Assembly: GCF_001440395.1 (NCBI RefSeq)
Contig: NZ_LLXZ01000176.1
Coordinates: forward strand, 3,632 to 67,141
DNA: 63,510 nucleotides
Direction of reading: 5' to 3'
From: Bradyrhizobium jicamae
Lineage (GTDB): Bacteria > Pseudomonadota > Alphaproteobacteria > Rhizobiales > Xanthobacteraceae
Under the pieces are notes generated by a model, which was not told where the DNA came from, did not search any database, and saw only the letters and a program-made list of their open reading frames with translations. Each line of letters begins with the position of its first letter. Position 1 is the first letter of the stretch. Made by a program: the position numbers and the translations under genes. Below, in pieces: positions 24,471-33,170 of the stretch.

Positions 24471-26060
24471 GTGGAGACTGTTCTCGACAACATCAGCGTG
24501 AACGATCTGATCGAGGGCCTGCCTTCGAGGGTGCACGATGTCTATGCCAGGTTTGCGCTGGAAACGCCTGAACATCCTGCATTTGTCGAAGCCGGACGCT
24601 CGTGGAGCTACCGGCAATTCTCGGAGGCGGTGGAGGCGGTCGCGCGCGATCTGCGGGAATTGCAGGTCAGGGCCGGCGACCGGGTGATGGTCGCGAGCGA
24701 AAACAGCGTTGCCCTCGGCGCAATCCTGTTTGCCATCGGCAAGCTCGACGCCTGGGCGATTGCCGTCAATCCGCGCCTGAGCGCGCGCGAACTCGAACAG
24801 ATCCGGTCCCACAGCGGCGCCCGCCGGGTGCTGTTCAATTCGTCACTCTCCAGCGAGGCTACCGATCATGCCGCGCGCAGCGGCGCGGCCACGGGTTCGA
24901 TCGGGCCGTTCGGCGGCATCGGCGTCGGGCCGCTGAACGAGGAGGCGCGGGCTGAGCCCGTCGAAGCCGATGCCGCGCGTCAGGTCGCGGCGCTGATGTA
25001 CACCTCGGGCACGACGGGTGCGCCGAAAGGCGTGATGCTCAGCCACCGTAACCTGTTGGTCGCGGCGAAAACGTCCGGCGTGCTGCGGAAGACCGGTCCC
25101 GCCGACCGGATCTATGGCGTGCTGCCGATGTCGCACATCGTCGGCTACTCGATCCTCCTGATCTCGACCCTGATGCACGGCGCGACGCTGCATGTCGTCT
25201 CGAAGGCCGATCCTGCCGCGCTGGCGGAAGCGATCGCGAAGGACGGGATCACGACGCTTTACGGCGTGCCTGCGACCTATCAGCGCCTGCTCGAATACAA
25301 GGCCGTGAAGAGCATATCGCGCCTCGATCGCGGCCGGTTGCGGATGATGTGCGTGGCGGGCGCGCCGCTCGATCTGACGCTGAAAGGCCGGATGGAGGAT
25401 GAGTTCGGCATTCCCCTGCTCAACGGTTACGGGATCACGGAATGCTCGCCGGGCCTTGCCGGCGTGCGCGAGAACCGGCCTGCCCACGACGAGACCGTGG
25501 GACCGATCCTGCCGGGTGTCGAACATCGGATCGTCGACAGGAACGGTCACGAAGTCCCGGCCGGCAGCGTCGGCGAGTTGCATGTCCGGGGGCCCAACGT
25601 GATGCTCGGATACTATCGCTCTCCCGAGCAGACGCGCGCCGCCATCGATGCCGATGGCTGGTTCAATACCGGCGATCTGGCTCGCATCAACGGCGAGGGT
25701 GACCTCTACATCGTGGGTCGCACCAAGGAGCTGATCATCCGCTCCGGGTTCAACGTCTATCCCGCCGAGGTCGAGGCCGTGCTCAATGCGCACGAACTCG
25801 TGGTGCAGTCGGCCGTCGTCGGACGCAACGCCGAGGGCAACGAGGAGGTGGTCGCGTTCGTCCAGCTTCTGCCGGGGGCGAAGATCGGCGTGGAGGAGCT
25901 CAAATCCTATTCGGCAGGGCTCCTGACCTCGTACAAGCGGCCGAGCGAGATTGTGATCCTCGATGCATTGCCCGCGGCGTCGACCGGCAAGATCCTGAAA
26001 CACAAGCTGCGGGAAGTGGCAAACGGGAGCAAGATCGACCCGGCGACGGCCGCCGGCTGA
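24471..26060 (+). CDS. AMP-dependent acyl-CoA synthetase/ligase
   Basis: This 529-aa ANL-superfamily enzyme activates a carboxylic acid with ATP and joins it to CoA. The phosphate loop MYTSGTTGAPKGVMLSHRN starts near residue 176. NGYGITECSPG and GWFNTGDLARINGEGDLYIVGRTKELIIRSG give motifs A5 and A7-A8, and the catalytic Lys is in the C-terminal STGKILKHKLRE. The start is GTG with GGGAGG upstream. It lies between the HCCA-isomerase-like and SDR genes in one operon. The acid is unknown, possibly aromatic or a medium-chain fatty acid. Confidence 0.92.
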   Translation: METVLDNISVNDLIEGLPSRVHDVYARFALETPEHPAFVEAGRSWSYRQFSEAVEAVARDLRELQVRAGDRVMVASENSVALGAILFAIGKLDAWAIAVNPRLSARELEQIRSHSGARRVLFNSSLSSEATDHAARSGAATGSIGPFGGIGVGPLNEEARAEPVEADAARQVAALMYTSGTTGAPKGVMLSHRNLLVAAKTSGVLRKTGPADRIYGVLPMSHIVGYSILLISTLMHGATLHVVSKADPAALAEAIAKDGITTLYGVPATYQRLLEYKAVKSISRLDRGRLRMMCVAGAPLDLTLKGRMEDEFGIPLLNGYGITECSPGLAGVRENRPAHDETVGPILPGVEHRIVDRNGHEVPAGSVGELHVRGPNVMLGYYRSPEQTRAAIDADGWFNTGDLARINGEGDLYIVGRTKELIIRSGFNVYPAEVEAVLNAHELVVQSAVVGRNAEGNEEVVAFVQLLPGAKIGVEELKSYSAGLLTSYKRPSEIVILDALPAASTGKILKHKLREVANGSKIDPATAAG

Positions 26061-26105
26061 TGCATAAGGCGCCGCGCCGTTCGGGTAGACAACAGGAGAT
26101 AATCA

Positions 26106-26843
26106 ATGGCCAAGAGAAACGCGACCGCGGCGATCATCGGTGCGGGAGACTATATCGGCGCCGAGATCGCCAAGAAGTTCGCTGCCGAGGGTTTTACGAT
26201 CTTCGCCGGCCGCCGCAACGGCGACAAGCTCGCGCCGTTGGTCGACGAGGTTCAGGCCAGCGGCGGCAAGATTTTCGCGCGCTCGCTCGACGCCCGCAAG
26301 GAAGAGGAGATCACCGCTTTCCTGAGCGATGCCGACAAGGAAGCGCCGCTCGAAGTCTGCATCTTCAATGTCGGCGCCAACGTCAACTTCCCGATCCTCG
26401 ATACGACTGAAAGGGTCTTTCGCAAGGTCTGGGAGATGGCCTGCTATTCGGGCTTCCTGGCCGGCCGCGAAGCTGCGCGCCTGATGCTGCCGCGCGGCCA
26501 GGGCAACATCTTCTTCACCGGCGCGACGGCCAGCCTGCGCGGCGGGCGCGGCTATGCGGCCTTTGCCAGCGCCAAGTTCGGGTTGCGCGCGGTGGCGCAG
26601 GCGATGGCGCGCGAACTTGGGCCGAAAAATATCCACGTCGGCCACCTGATCATCGATTCCGGCGTCGACACCGAATGGGTTCGGCAACGGCGCATCGAGG
26701 CCCATGGCCCGGACGCGCTGAATGACCCCGACGCCCTGATGCCACCCGCGTCGGTCGCAAACGCTTACTGGAGCCTCTACGAGCAGCCGCGCAGCGCCTG
26801 GACGTTCGAAATGGAGATCCGGCCCTTCAAGGAGACGTGGTGA
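26106..26843 (+). CDS. SDR family protein with Phe in place of catalytic Tyr
   Basis: This 245-aa SDR-like protein has an incomplete nucleotide motif (AAIIGAGDYIGAEIAKKF), NVGAN in place of NNAG, Ser143 in TGATASLRG, and FASAK at 153-157, so Phe153 replaces the catalytic Tyr while Lys157 is kept. This agrees with the SDR_c10 subgroup as I recall it, which lacks the active-site Tyr. It may have altered or no redox activity, despite strong conservation of the fold. It lies 45 bases after the acyl-CoA synthetase gene, in the same operon. Confidence 0.88.
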   Translation: MAKRNATAAIIGAGDYIGAEIAKKFAAEGFTIFAGRRNGDKLAPLVDEVQASGGKIFARSLDARKEEEITAFLSDADKEAPLEVCIFNVGANVNFPILDTTERVFRKVWEMACYSGFLAGREAARLMLPRGQGNIFFTGATASLRGGRGYAAFASAKFGLRAVAQAMARELGPKNIHVGHLIIDSGVDTEWVRQRRIEAHGPDALNDPDALMPPASVANAYWSLYEQPRSAWTFEMEIRPFKETW

Positions 26844-26894
26844 ACCGCGCCTGCTTGCACGCGGCGCGCATTTGACAACAAGGGGGAGGGAAGC

Positions 26895-28088
26895 ATGATA
26901 AGGAAAGCCGCCGTTGCGGCTGCGTTGACGCTCGCGTTCGCGGCTGCGCCGGCCAATGCCGAAACCGTCGGTGTCACCGCCACCGAGATCAAGATCGGCG
27001 GAACGTTTCCGTTCAGCGGTCCTGCTTCGGCGCTCAGCAATACCGCCAAGGGCCTGATCGCCTACATCACCTCCATCAACGAGCGTGGCGGCATCAACGG
27101 TCGCAAGATCAACTACATCAGCTACGACGATGCCTACAGTTCGCCGAAGACCGTCGAACAGACCAGGAAACTGGTCGAGAGCGACGAGGTCGCGTTCCTG
27201 TTCGGTCCACTGGGTACGCCCGGCATCAGCGCGACGATCAAATACGTCAATTCCAAAAAGATCCCGCATCTCTTCGTGGTCAGCGGCGTCACCAAGTTTT
27301 CGAATTTTTCCGACTATCCGATGACCACCACCGGCCTGCCCAGCTACCGGACCGAGGGCACGATCTACGCCCGCTACATCACGCGGACCGCCCCCAATGC
27401 GAGGATTGCGATCCTCTATCAGAACGACGATTTGGGTAAGGATTTTGTCGCGGCCTTCAAGGAGCATTTGAAGGGCGACTACGACAAGAAGGTGATTGCC
27501 TCGTCGTATGAGGTCACCGAACCCACGATCGATTCCCAGGTCGTCACGCTCAAGGCGTCAGGAGCGGAAGCGTTTCTGCTTGCGGGCACACCGAAGTTTG
27601 CCGCCCAGGCGATCAGGAAGGCCGATGAAATCGGCTGGAAGCCGCTCTTCCTCATCAATCTGGTTTCCACTTCCGTGTCGTCCACCATCGTGCCCGCGGG
27701 GCCCGAGAAGGCCAAAGGCATTATCGCCGCCACGATGCTCAAGGATGCGAACGACAGGAAATGGGCTGATGACCCCGGCATGAAATGGTATCGCGCTCAC
27801 TTCGAGAAATATCTGCCGGGCGCGGATGTCGGCGACGCCAATTATCTGTTCGGAACCCAGCAGGGCCAGATCCTCGAACAGGTGCTGAAGCAATGCGGCG
27901 ATGATCTTTCGCGCGAGAACGTCATGAAGCAGGCGCGCAGCATCCGCGGGCTTTCGCTTCCGACGCTGATTCCGGGAATCGCCGTCAGTACCGGACCTGA
28001 CAACAGCATGGCTTACACGCAGTTGCAGCTTCAGCGCTGGACCGGAACTTCGTGGGAGCAGTTCGGTGACGTCTTGAGCGCTGACTAG
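26895..28088 (+). CDS. Branched-chain amino acid-type ABC transporter substrate-binding protein
   Basis: This 397-aa periplasmic binding protein (Peripla_BP_6, LivK-like) has a signal peptide (about 1-22, cleavage after ANA). The mature start TEIKIGGTFPFSGPASAL and the GGINGRKINYISYDDAYSSPKTVEQTRKLVE segment are family hallmarks. Alphaproteobacteria use many such proteins for aromatic acids and other catabolites. It is the last gene of the HxlR-associated operon and presumably captures its substrate; the matching permease and ATPase are not in the window. A strong GGGGGAGGG lies upstream of the ATG. Confidence 0.9.
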   Translation: MIRKAAVAAALTLAFAAAPANAETVGVTATEIKIGGTFPFSGPASALSNTAKGLIAYITSINERGGINGRKINYISYDDAYSSPKTVEQTRKLVESDEVAFLFGPLGTPGISATIKYVNSKKIPHLFVVSGVTKFSNFSDYPMTTTGLPSYRTEGTIYARYITRTAPNARIAILYQNDDLGKDFVAAFKEHLKGDYDKKVIASSYEVTEPTIDSQVVTLKASGAEAFLLAGTPKFAAQAIRKADEIGWKPLFLINLVSTSVSSTIVPAGPEKAKGIIAATMLKDANDRKWADDPGMKWYRAHFEKYLPGADVGDANYLFGTQQGQILEQVLKQCGDDLSRENVMKQARSIRGLSLPTLIPGIAVSTGPDNSMAYTQLQLQRWTGTSWEQFGDVLSAD

Positions 28089-29146
28089 ACCCGGACCGCG
28101 GACGACGAGCAGGAAGGCTTTTTGAAGCGCAATTGTCGCGGCGTCGTTCCCGTCCAACGCTTGAAGGCATGGGTAAAGGTGCTCACCTCCCGGTATCCCA
28201 GAAGCCACGCGATCTGTGAGATCGTCAGTTCGCCGTGCGTGAGGTATGCTTTGGCCAGCTCCATGCGATACTGATCCAGCAGTGCCGAGAAGGTCAGGCC
28301 TTCGGCTGCAAGCGCACGCGCGAGTGTACGACGGCTCATGCCAAGTTCTCGGGCAATTGCCGTCGCACGTGCTTTTCCGTGAGGAAGCAGCGGCGCAATT
28401 GCTTTCTCCACCCGTGAGCGAATGGTTACCCTGGCTGGTGCTTTACCGGTGAGCGCCTCGTCTGCGTACTTCACGAGGAGCTCGTGAAGATGGCGATCGG
28501 CGCTTACGACCGGAAGCGAGCTCACAATTCCGGGAAAAATGATTTCGTTGGCGTCCGATGCAAACTCGACATCGCATCCCAGAAACGTGCGGAATTCGAC
28601 CGGTGGTGCGGGGCGGTGATGCCTGACCTTGAACCGGCGTGGTGCCAATCGGGTGTCGGTGAGTTGCCGGCACATGCGAACCAGCGCAAACAGCCAAAAT
28701 TCCATCTGCTGCGCGCCCGATCCGGGCTCAACTCCGGCGCAGTCGAGAGCGATCGCAGTCTTCTGGTCCAGATCGATGCGGAGCTGGATGCCGTCGTTGA
28801 CGATTCGAGTGTATCGTTCGGCATCGCGCAAGGCGTCGGCAAGCGTGCTGGAAGACGACGGTATGTAGTAAGCCAGACCAATTTCGCGAAATTCGAAATC
28901 CTGCATCATTCGAAAGCCGAACAGGTCGTCGTTGAGTTGTTCGGCGGCGATTTCGAGAATTCGGGCTTGAACCCTGACCTCGATACGGGCGGCCGTGTCA
29001 TCGATCTGCTCTGCCCTCAGTCCTGCTTTCGACAGGAGAGGAGCGAGCGGAATCCCGGCTGCGCGCAACTTCGCACAAGCAAGCCGTGCTGCGCCTCCAC
29101 TTGTGCTCGGTATCGCATGTAACGGTGACTGTCCGGGAGCGCCCAT
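28085..29146 (-). CDS. AraC family transcriptional regulator (OruR-like)
   Basis: This 353-aa regulator has an N-terminal arabinose-binding-type domain (Arabinose_bd, about residues 20-210, including LNDDLFGFRMMQDFEFREIGLAYY) and a C-terminal double helix-turn-helix (about 250-340: GKARATAIARELGMSRRTLARAL and ISQIAWLLGYREVSTFTHAFKRWTG). The stop overlaps the binding-protein gene end by 4 bases in convergent fashion. I chose an internal ATG (29146) as start because it has GAGG upstream; a longer frame reaches 29284. It may regulate the neighbouring catabolic operon, but the sequence does not prove this. Confidence 0.85.
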   Translation of the reverse strand: MGAPGQSPLHAIPSTSGGAARLACAKLRAAGIPLAPLLSKAGLRAEQIDDTAARIEVRVQARILEIAAEQLNDDLFGFRMMQDFEFREIGLAYYIPSSSSTLADALRDAERYTRIVNDGIQLRIDLDQKTAIALDCAGVEPGSGAQQMEFWLFALVRMCRQLTDTRLAPRRFKVRHHRPAPPVEFRTFLGCDVEFASDANEIIFPGIVSSLPVVSADRHLHELLVKYADEALTGKAPARVTIRSRVEKAIAPLLPHGKARATAIARELGMSRRTLARALAAEGLTFSALLDQYRMELAKAYLTHGELTISQIAWLLGYREVSTFTHAFKRWTGTTPRQLRFKKPSCSSSAVRV

Positions 29147-29218
29147 GGGAAGATACCTCGTTGTGCCATCCAGGGGAGGGCGGGTCGTCGAGGCCGTCTG
29201 GCACCAAATCCCAAATCG

Positions 29219-29836
29219 TTGGCGCAACATAGCAAGATATTGCCGGCATTGTCTCCTAAATGCATCCAGGGGTCGGATGATCAATTCCCGATCCGTCGGG
29301 TGGGCTCAACAGCAAGGTTCGACTTTCCTAAAGTGTTTGAGAAACTTAACGATCATCTCCGTTTTCTGGAGAATCGCCTGAACATCGGAATCTGCCGCGT
29401 CGATTTGTCCGAGAGGCGGATGGTCTGGTCCGACGGCATTTACGATCTGTTCGATCATGACCGCAGCGTTCAGCCTTCCCGGGACGCCCTCCTTCAACGG
29501 ATGCACCCCGCAGATCGGAAGGATCGGGAGGTAGTCAATGTTGCGCTGCAAAGGCGAATATCCTTCGACGACAGGTTTCGCGTCATCCTGAGGGATCGCC
29601 GCATTCGCTGGATGCGCGCCAGCGGCGAATTTCTGTTCGACGAGAACGGCACCCCGGACGCGCTGCTGGTGCTGATGACGGACGTAACGGCGGAGCAAAC
29701 CCAGCGGGATGTCATGATCGCTGCAGATGCTGCGCGTCGTCCCGGCCACGCCGCCGTCATGGATACCGGTCATCAAGCATCGGATATGCTGACCGGCGTA
29801 GCGTCCCTGATAGCACAGCGTCTGCTCTTCATCTGA
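29219..29836 (+). CDS. PAS domain protein without output domain
   Basis: This protein of about 205 aa has a single PAS_3-type fold (about residues 50-160: NIGICRVDLSERRMVWSDGIYDLF, LLQRMHPADRKDREVV, RDRRIRWMRASGEFLFDENGTPDALLVLMTDVTAEQ). No kinase, cyclase or HTH follows. The start is uncertain: the frame opens at a TTG with no in-frame ATG before the PAS domain, and a GTG near 29299 is an alternative. It is divergent from the AraC gene. It could be a stand-alone sensor or a remnant of a larger kinase. Confidence 0.65.
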   Translation: MAQHSKILPALSPKCIQGSDDQFPIRRVGSTARFDFPKVFEKLNDHLRFLENRLNIGICRVDLSERRMVWSDGIYDLFDHDRSVQPSRDALLQRMHPADRKDREVVNVALQRRISFDDRFRVILRDRRIRWMRASGEFLFDENGTPDALLVLMTDVTAEQTQRDVMIAADAARRPGHAAVMDTGHQASDMLTGVASLIAQRLLFI

Positions 29837-29854
29837 CCGCATTGACGCTTCGGC

Positions 29855-30217
29855 TCAGGCGTGATCGGGGCCGACGGTTACGACCATGACGCCATCGATC
29901 TTGATCAGGAACGCCATCGTCGGTTGATCGGATGCCGGCGCCCGTTCGGCTGCATGCCGGAATGCAGCGATCTCCTCTTGCGCTGCTGCCCGGGGGCTGA
30001 GTGTTGAGCCCGGCGTGCAGACGGGAATACCATCCGAAGTGAGCGCGCTCAGATCGGCCCGCAGGTCGGCGTCGCGACAGATTTCCTGCGCCTCGGCGAG
30101 GTCGTTCGCTTCGAACGCCAGCGTTGGCCTTCGATCGATGTCGAGAACAAAAACCTGAAGCGGGCCGGATCCATCCGGTCGCTGTTCGCGGACTGACACC
30201 AGCAACTCCTCGATCAA
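29855..30217 (-). CDS. Hypothetical protein
   Basis: This 120-aa soluble protein begins MIEELLVSVREQRPDGSGPLQ and ends with FLIKIDGVMVVTVGPDHA. No known domain is recognised. Composition and the alternation of beta strands with helices look like a genuine small alpha/beta protein rather than a chance frame. It is convergent with the PAS gene, 18 bases from its stop. Confidence 0.6.
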   Translation of the reverse strand: MIEELLVSVREQRPDGSGPLQVFVLDIDRRPTLAFEANDLAEAQEICRDADLRADLSALTSDGIPVCTPGSTLSPRAAAQEEIAAFRHAAERAPASDQPTMAFLIKIDGVMVVTVGPDHA

Positions 30218-30570
30218 TTAGGTGGCAAGCCGGGCCGGCGGATCAAGATTTCCGGAAGGGGCGGAATTGTCAAATCCCCAATCGCTGCGTCATCAATGCC
30301 GGGTTACGAACGGCGGTGACCAGCTGGCTGTGTGAAGCGGGCCATTGAAACGCAGTTCGAGAAATCCTAAACTTGCTCGAAACAGCGGGGCGGCTCGTGC
30401 GTTGCATTCCTGCCAGCCCCACATGGGGCGTCTGGCCAGCTTGCCGCGACATCCGAATTGCAATGCAAATTGTTCCCGACCCCGCATTGTTGCGCTGTCA
30501 TCGCGTTCGAAATAGCATCGATCGCAAGTCAGGAACGGGCAGGGCAGAAAAATGAATACGAGGTCCTTCT
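30218..30570. other. Intergenic region with no supported gene
   Basis: This stretch upstream of the methyltransferase gene has reading frames on both strands (for example 30293-30742 minus), but they overlap the methyltransferase and lack coding character. The only firm signal is GAGG at 30560-30563 serving the TTG start at 30571. Confidence 0.5.
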
Positions 30571-31551
30571 TTGCAGCTTTCTGCCGTCGATCATTCGGTA
30601 GCGAATACGGAACCCGCGCACTGGAAGCAACGTCTTCGCTGCCCTCACTGTTCGGCGGCGCTGCGGAACGTTTGGTCACAGCCGTCCTGTTCGAACCGCG
30701 CCTGCGATTATAGCAGGGCTGGATTTCCGGTTGCCGGCGCACAGCCGGTGCTGATCGATTTTGCCGCCAGCATTTTTGAGCGCAGGATGTATGAGGCCGA
30801 GAGCGGCTCGGCGCTGCAGCGGGACGTCAGCCGCCGTTCCCTCGGATCACGTCTGCATCGCTTTACCTTCGGCGGCAATCCGGTTGCGGTTTCCAACAGC
30901 GCAAAATTCATCGAGCTGTTGAAGCGGGAGTCGCGGCGGCCGGTTGTGCTCGTGATCGGAGGCGGGACGATCGGTCTGGGCGCAGACGCACTCTACCGCG
31001 ACGATTCCATCGAGCTCGTCGGCACCGACGTCTACGCCTCGCCGCATACCGCGCTGGTGGCCGACGCCCACAGTCTGCCGTTCGAAGACGGCGTGTTCGA
31101 CGGCGTCTGGGTGCAGGCGGTGCTGGAACATGTGCTGGAACCCGCAACGGTCGTTGCCGAGTTGCACCGGGTGTTGCGCGCCGAAGGCCTGGTCTATGCG
31201 GAGACGCCGTTCATGCAGCAGGTGCATGAGCAGGCCTATGACTTCTCGCGTTTCACCCAGAGCGGCCACCGCTGGTTGTTCAGGCGATTCTTGGAAGTGA
31301 GCGCCGGGCCGGTCGGCGGCGCCGGTGTGGCGCTTGAATGGTCGATCCGCTACTTCGTGCGCGCGCTCGGCGCGGGCAACAAGCTGTCGCGGCTGATCGT
31401 GCTGCCGTTCTTCTGGATCAGGTATCTCGATGCATTCGGCCGAGGCCGGGCCGCCGCAGACGCCGCCAGCGGCTTCTTCTTTCTCGGGCGCAGGGCCGAA
31501 CGGGCAATGGATCCGCACGCCATGCCGGATTATTACAATCGACAGAAATGA
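30571..31551 (+). CDS. SAM-dependent methyltransferase with N-terminal zinc ribbon
   Basis: This 326-aa protein has a four-cysteine zinc-ribbon-like N-terminus (RCPHCSAALRNVW…SCSNRACDYSRAG, about residues 24-50), like the Trm112-type leader of some methyltransferases. A Methyltransf_11 domain follows: VLVIGGGTIGLG, VGTDVYAS, ADAHSLPFEDGVFDGVWVQAVLEHV. The start is TTG, since GAGG lies 7 bases upstream and the nearby ATG at 30552 is out of frame. It sits at the edge of the exopolysaccharide locus, convergent with it. It may methylate a sugar or lipid-linked intermediate, but this is inference from position. Confidence 0.82.
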   Translation: MQLSAVDHSVANTEPAHWKQRLRCPHCSAALRNVWSQPSCSNRACDYSRAGFPVAGAQPVLIDFAASIFERRMYEAESGSALQRDVSRRSLGSRLHRFTFGGNPVAVSNSAKFIELLKRESRRPVVLVIGGGTIGLGADALYRDDSIELVGTDVYASPHTALVADAHSLPFEDGVFDGVWVQAVLEHVLEPATVVAELHRVLRAEGLVYAETPFMQQVHEQAYDFSRFTQSGHRWLFRRFLEVSAGPVGGAGVALEWSIRYFVRALGAGNKLSRLIVLPFFWIRYLDAFGRGRAAADAASGFFFLGRRAERAMDPHAMPDYYNRQK

Positions 31552-31574
31552 GCGTAGACGGTTGACGGGCTGCC

Positions 31575-31988
31575 CTACGAAATGCCCTTGATCTTCTTGC
31601 ATGGCGTCGACGAGGTCGACGACATCCGTGCGACGTCGGTTACAGAGCGGATCGAAAGTTTTTCCTTGCGGGTGATGAAGCGCAGGACGCCGTGTGGATA
31701 GGTGTCGCAGAACTGCGCCAGCGTCGAGGCGGTTGCCGGAACGCTGTCCTGCTTGGGGATCACCGCGATGCCGCCGTCCTTCAAGATGTACGCATCCTTC
31801 ACGTTGGGCATGGCTGTCGTTGCGATGCAGATCCTGAACAGGTCATTATAGGCCTGCGGCGTCAGGGCCTGGTCACCGCCGGGCGTTGCCATCAGATACT
31901 CGCGGCTCTTGCGGCAGTTCTCGTTGTCCGCCCGCGCCGCACCGGTCGCGAGCACCAGCAGCATCGCGGCCGCGACCCATAGCCTCAT
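31575..31988 (-). CDS. Small secreted four-cysteine protein, coupled to a glycosyltransferase gene
   Basis: This 137-aa protein has a clear signal peptide (MRLWVAAAMLLVLATGAARA), so it is periplasmic. The mature part holds four cysteines (25, 54, 94 and 130), enough for two disulfides. Its layout of short helices is Rap1a/Tai-like, but I cannot assign it. Its ATG overlaps the stop of the upstream glycosyltransferase gene (ATGA, 31985-31988), so it is translated with the exopolysaccharide genes. A role in the periplasmic stage of polymer assembly is a guess from position. Confidence 0.78.
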   Translation of the reverse strand: MRLWVAAAMLLVLATGAARADNENCRKSREYLMATPGGDQALTPQAYNDLFRICIATTAMPNVKDAYILKDGGIAVIPKQDSVPATASTLAQFCDTYPHGVLRFITRKEKLSIRSVTDVARMSSTSSTPCKKIKGIS

Positions 31989-33160
31989 GCCGTCCTTCCC
32001 ATGACATGGTTCGCAGATGCCCGCTTGCCGGCATAGGCCAGGCCGTACGTTGTCGCCGCGCATCGTTCCCATGAAAGGGCGCGGGCATGGGCGGATGCGC
32101 CAGCCGCGAGAATGGCGCGCAGACCCCGGTCCGCGGCCAGCTCTGCGATCGCCGGCGATATGCCCTCCACCGACGGCGGCACGAGAATGCCGGTCTCGTC
32201 AGCCAGCACGGCGTCAGCCACCCCGCCGACGTCGGTCGCGACGCTCGGCAGGCCGGCGGCTCCGGCTTCGAGATAGACCAATCCAAATCCCTCCACCCGA
32301 CCGCTCGCATCGGGCGTCCCCGTCAGGCAGAAGAAATCGGAAGCTCCGTAGAGATCGCGGATGTCCTCGTTCGATTGGGACCCAAGGAAACGAATGTCGC
32401 ATTCCGCCTCGCCGGCGGCGCGTCGCAGACCGTCGACACAATCGGTTTCGCCGTCCGGCCCGACCACGAGCCAGGTGATACGCTGGCGCAGTTCGTCCGG
32501 AAGCCGTGACAGTGCAGCCATGGTCAGGTGATGCCCCTTGCGGCGCGTGATGCGCGCGACCGTGATCATCACCACGCGGTCTTCGGGCAGGCGATGGGCC
32601 AGGCGAATCTCCCGACGCGTTCGTCGTCCGCCGAACCAGAATTCCGATACGCCGAGATTGATCGCGCTGATGCGGCGCGGGTCAACGGCAAACCGTTCGC
32701 GGAACAGCGTCTCGGTAAAGCGGCTGTTGGCGACGACCTCCGTCCGCGGCCCGAATACGCCTGCGCCGCGGATCGCCATGCGCTTCAGCGTCGTCTGCGT
32801 TTCGTTGATCTCGGTGCCATGCACCGTCATCAATACCCGCGCGGGCGTTCGCCATCTGGAAAGCGCGAGCGGGATGAAAAACGGCCAATCGGCGGCATGG
32901 ACCACGTCATATCGGTCGCCGCGGACGCCGCGGCGCGCCAGCATGATCTTGCGCGGCAGGTCGCGCATGGAATGAAGACCGCCGCGAAAGCGAACCACCT
33001 CGAAGGGCAGGGAGCGGTCGTCCGTGTGCTGCGCGTAGTCCGGCGCCATCACGGTGACCTCAGCGCCGAGCCGGCTGGCGGCCGCGGCAATCTCGCGGGC
33101 GTAGGTCCCAATTCCACCCATCGCGGGAGCGAACTCGCTGGTCAACAGAAGGATGTTCAA
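31985..33160 (-). CDS. Glycosyltransferase family 4 protein
   Basis: This retaining GT-B enzyme of about 391 aa transfers a sugar from a nucleotide donor to the lipid-linked repeat unit on the cytoplasmic face. It begins LNILLLTSEFAPAMGGIGTYAREIAAA (the acceptor-domain glycine loop). The C-terminal donor domain has ITRRKGHHLTMAAL, GSQSNEDIRDLYGASDFFCLT and the E-x7-E motif in EGFGLVYLEAGAAGLPSVATDVGG. I prefer the TTG at 33160, preceded by GAGGG and placed just after the upstream gene's stop; an ATG at 33220 would overlap that gene by 50 bases and lacks a binding site. Confidence 0.87.
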   Translation of the reverse strand: MNILLLTSEFAPAMGGIGTYAREIAAAASRLGAEVTVMAPDYAQHTDDRSLPFEVVRFRGGLHSMRDLPRKIMLARRGVRGDRYDVVHAADWPFFIPLALSRWRTPARVLMTVHGTEINETQTTLKRMAIRGAGVFGPRTEVVANSRFTETLFRERFAVDPRRISAINLGVSEFWFGGRRTRREIRLAHRLPEDRVVMITVARITRRKGHHLTMAALSRLPDELRQRITWLVVGPDGETDCVDGLRRAAGEAECDIRFLGSQSNEDIRDLYGASDFFCLTGTPDASGRVEGFGLVYLEAGAAGLPSVATDVGGVADAVLADETGILVPPSVEGISPAIAELAADRGLRAILAAGASAHARALSWERCAATTYGLAYAGKRASANHVMGRTA

Positions 33161-33170
33161 GCCGGCGCCC

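Noticed and set aside
30293..30742. A 149-codon minus-strand frame before the zinc-ribbon methyltransferase
   Set aside because: It overlaps the methyltransferase zinc ribbon, and its composition is that of a shadow frame.
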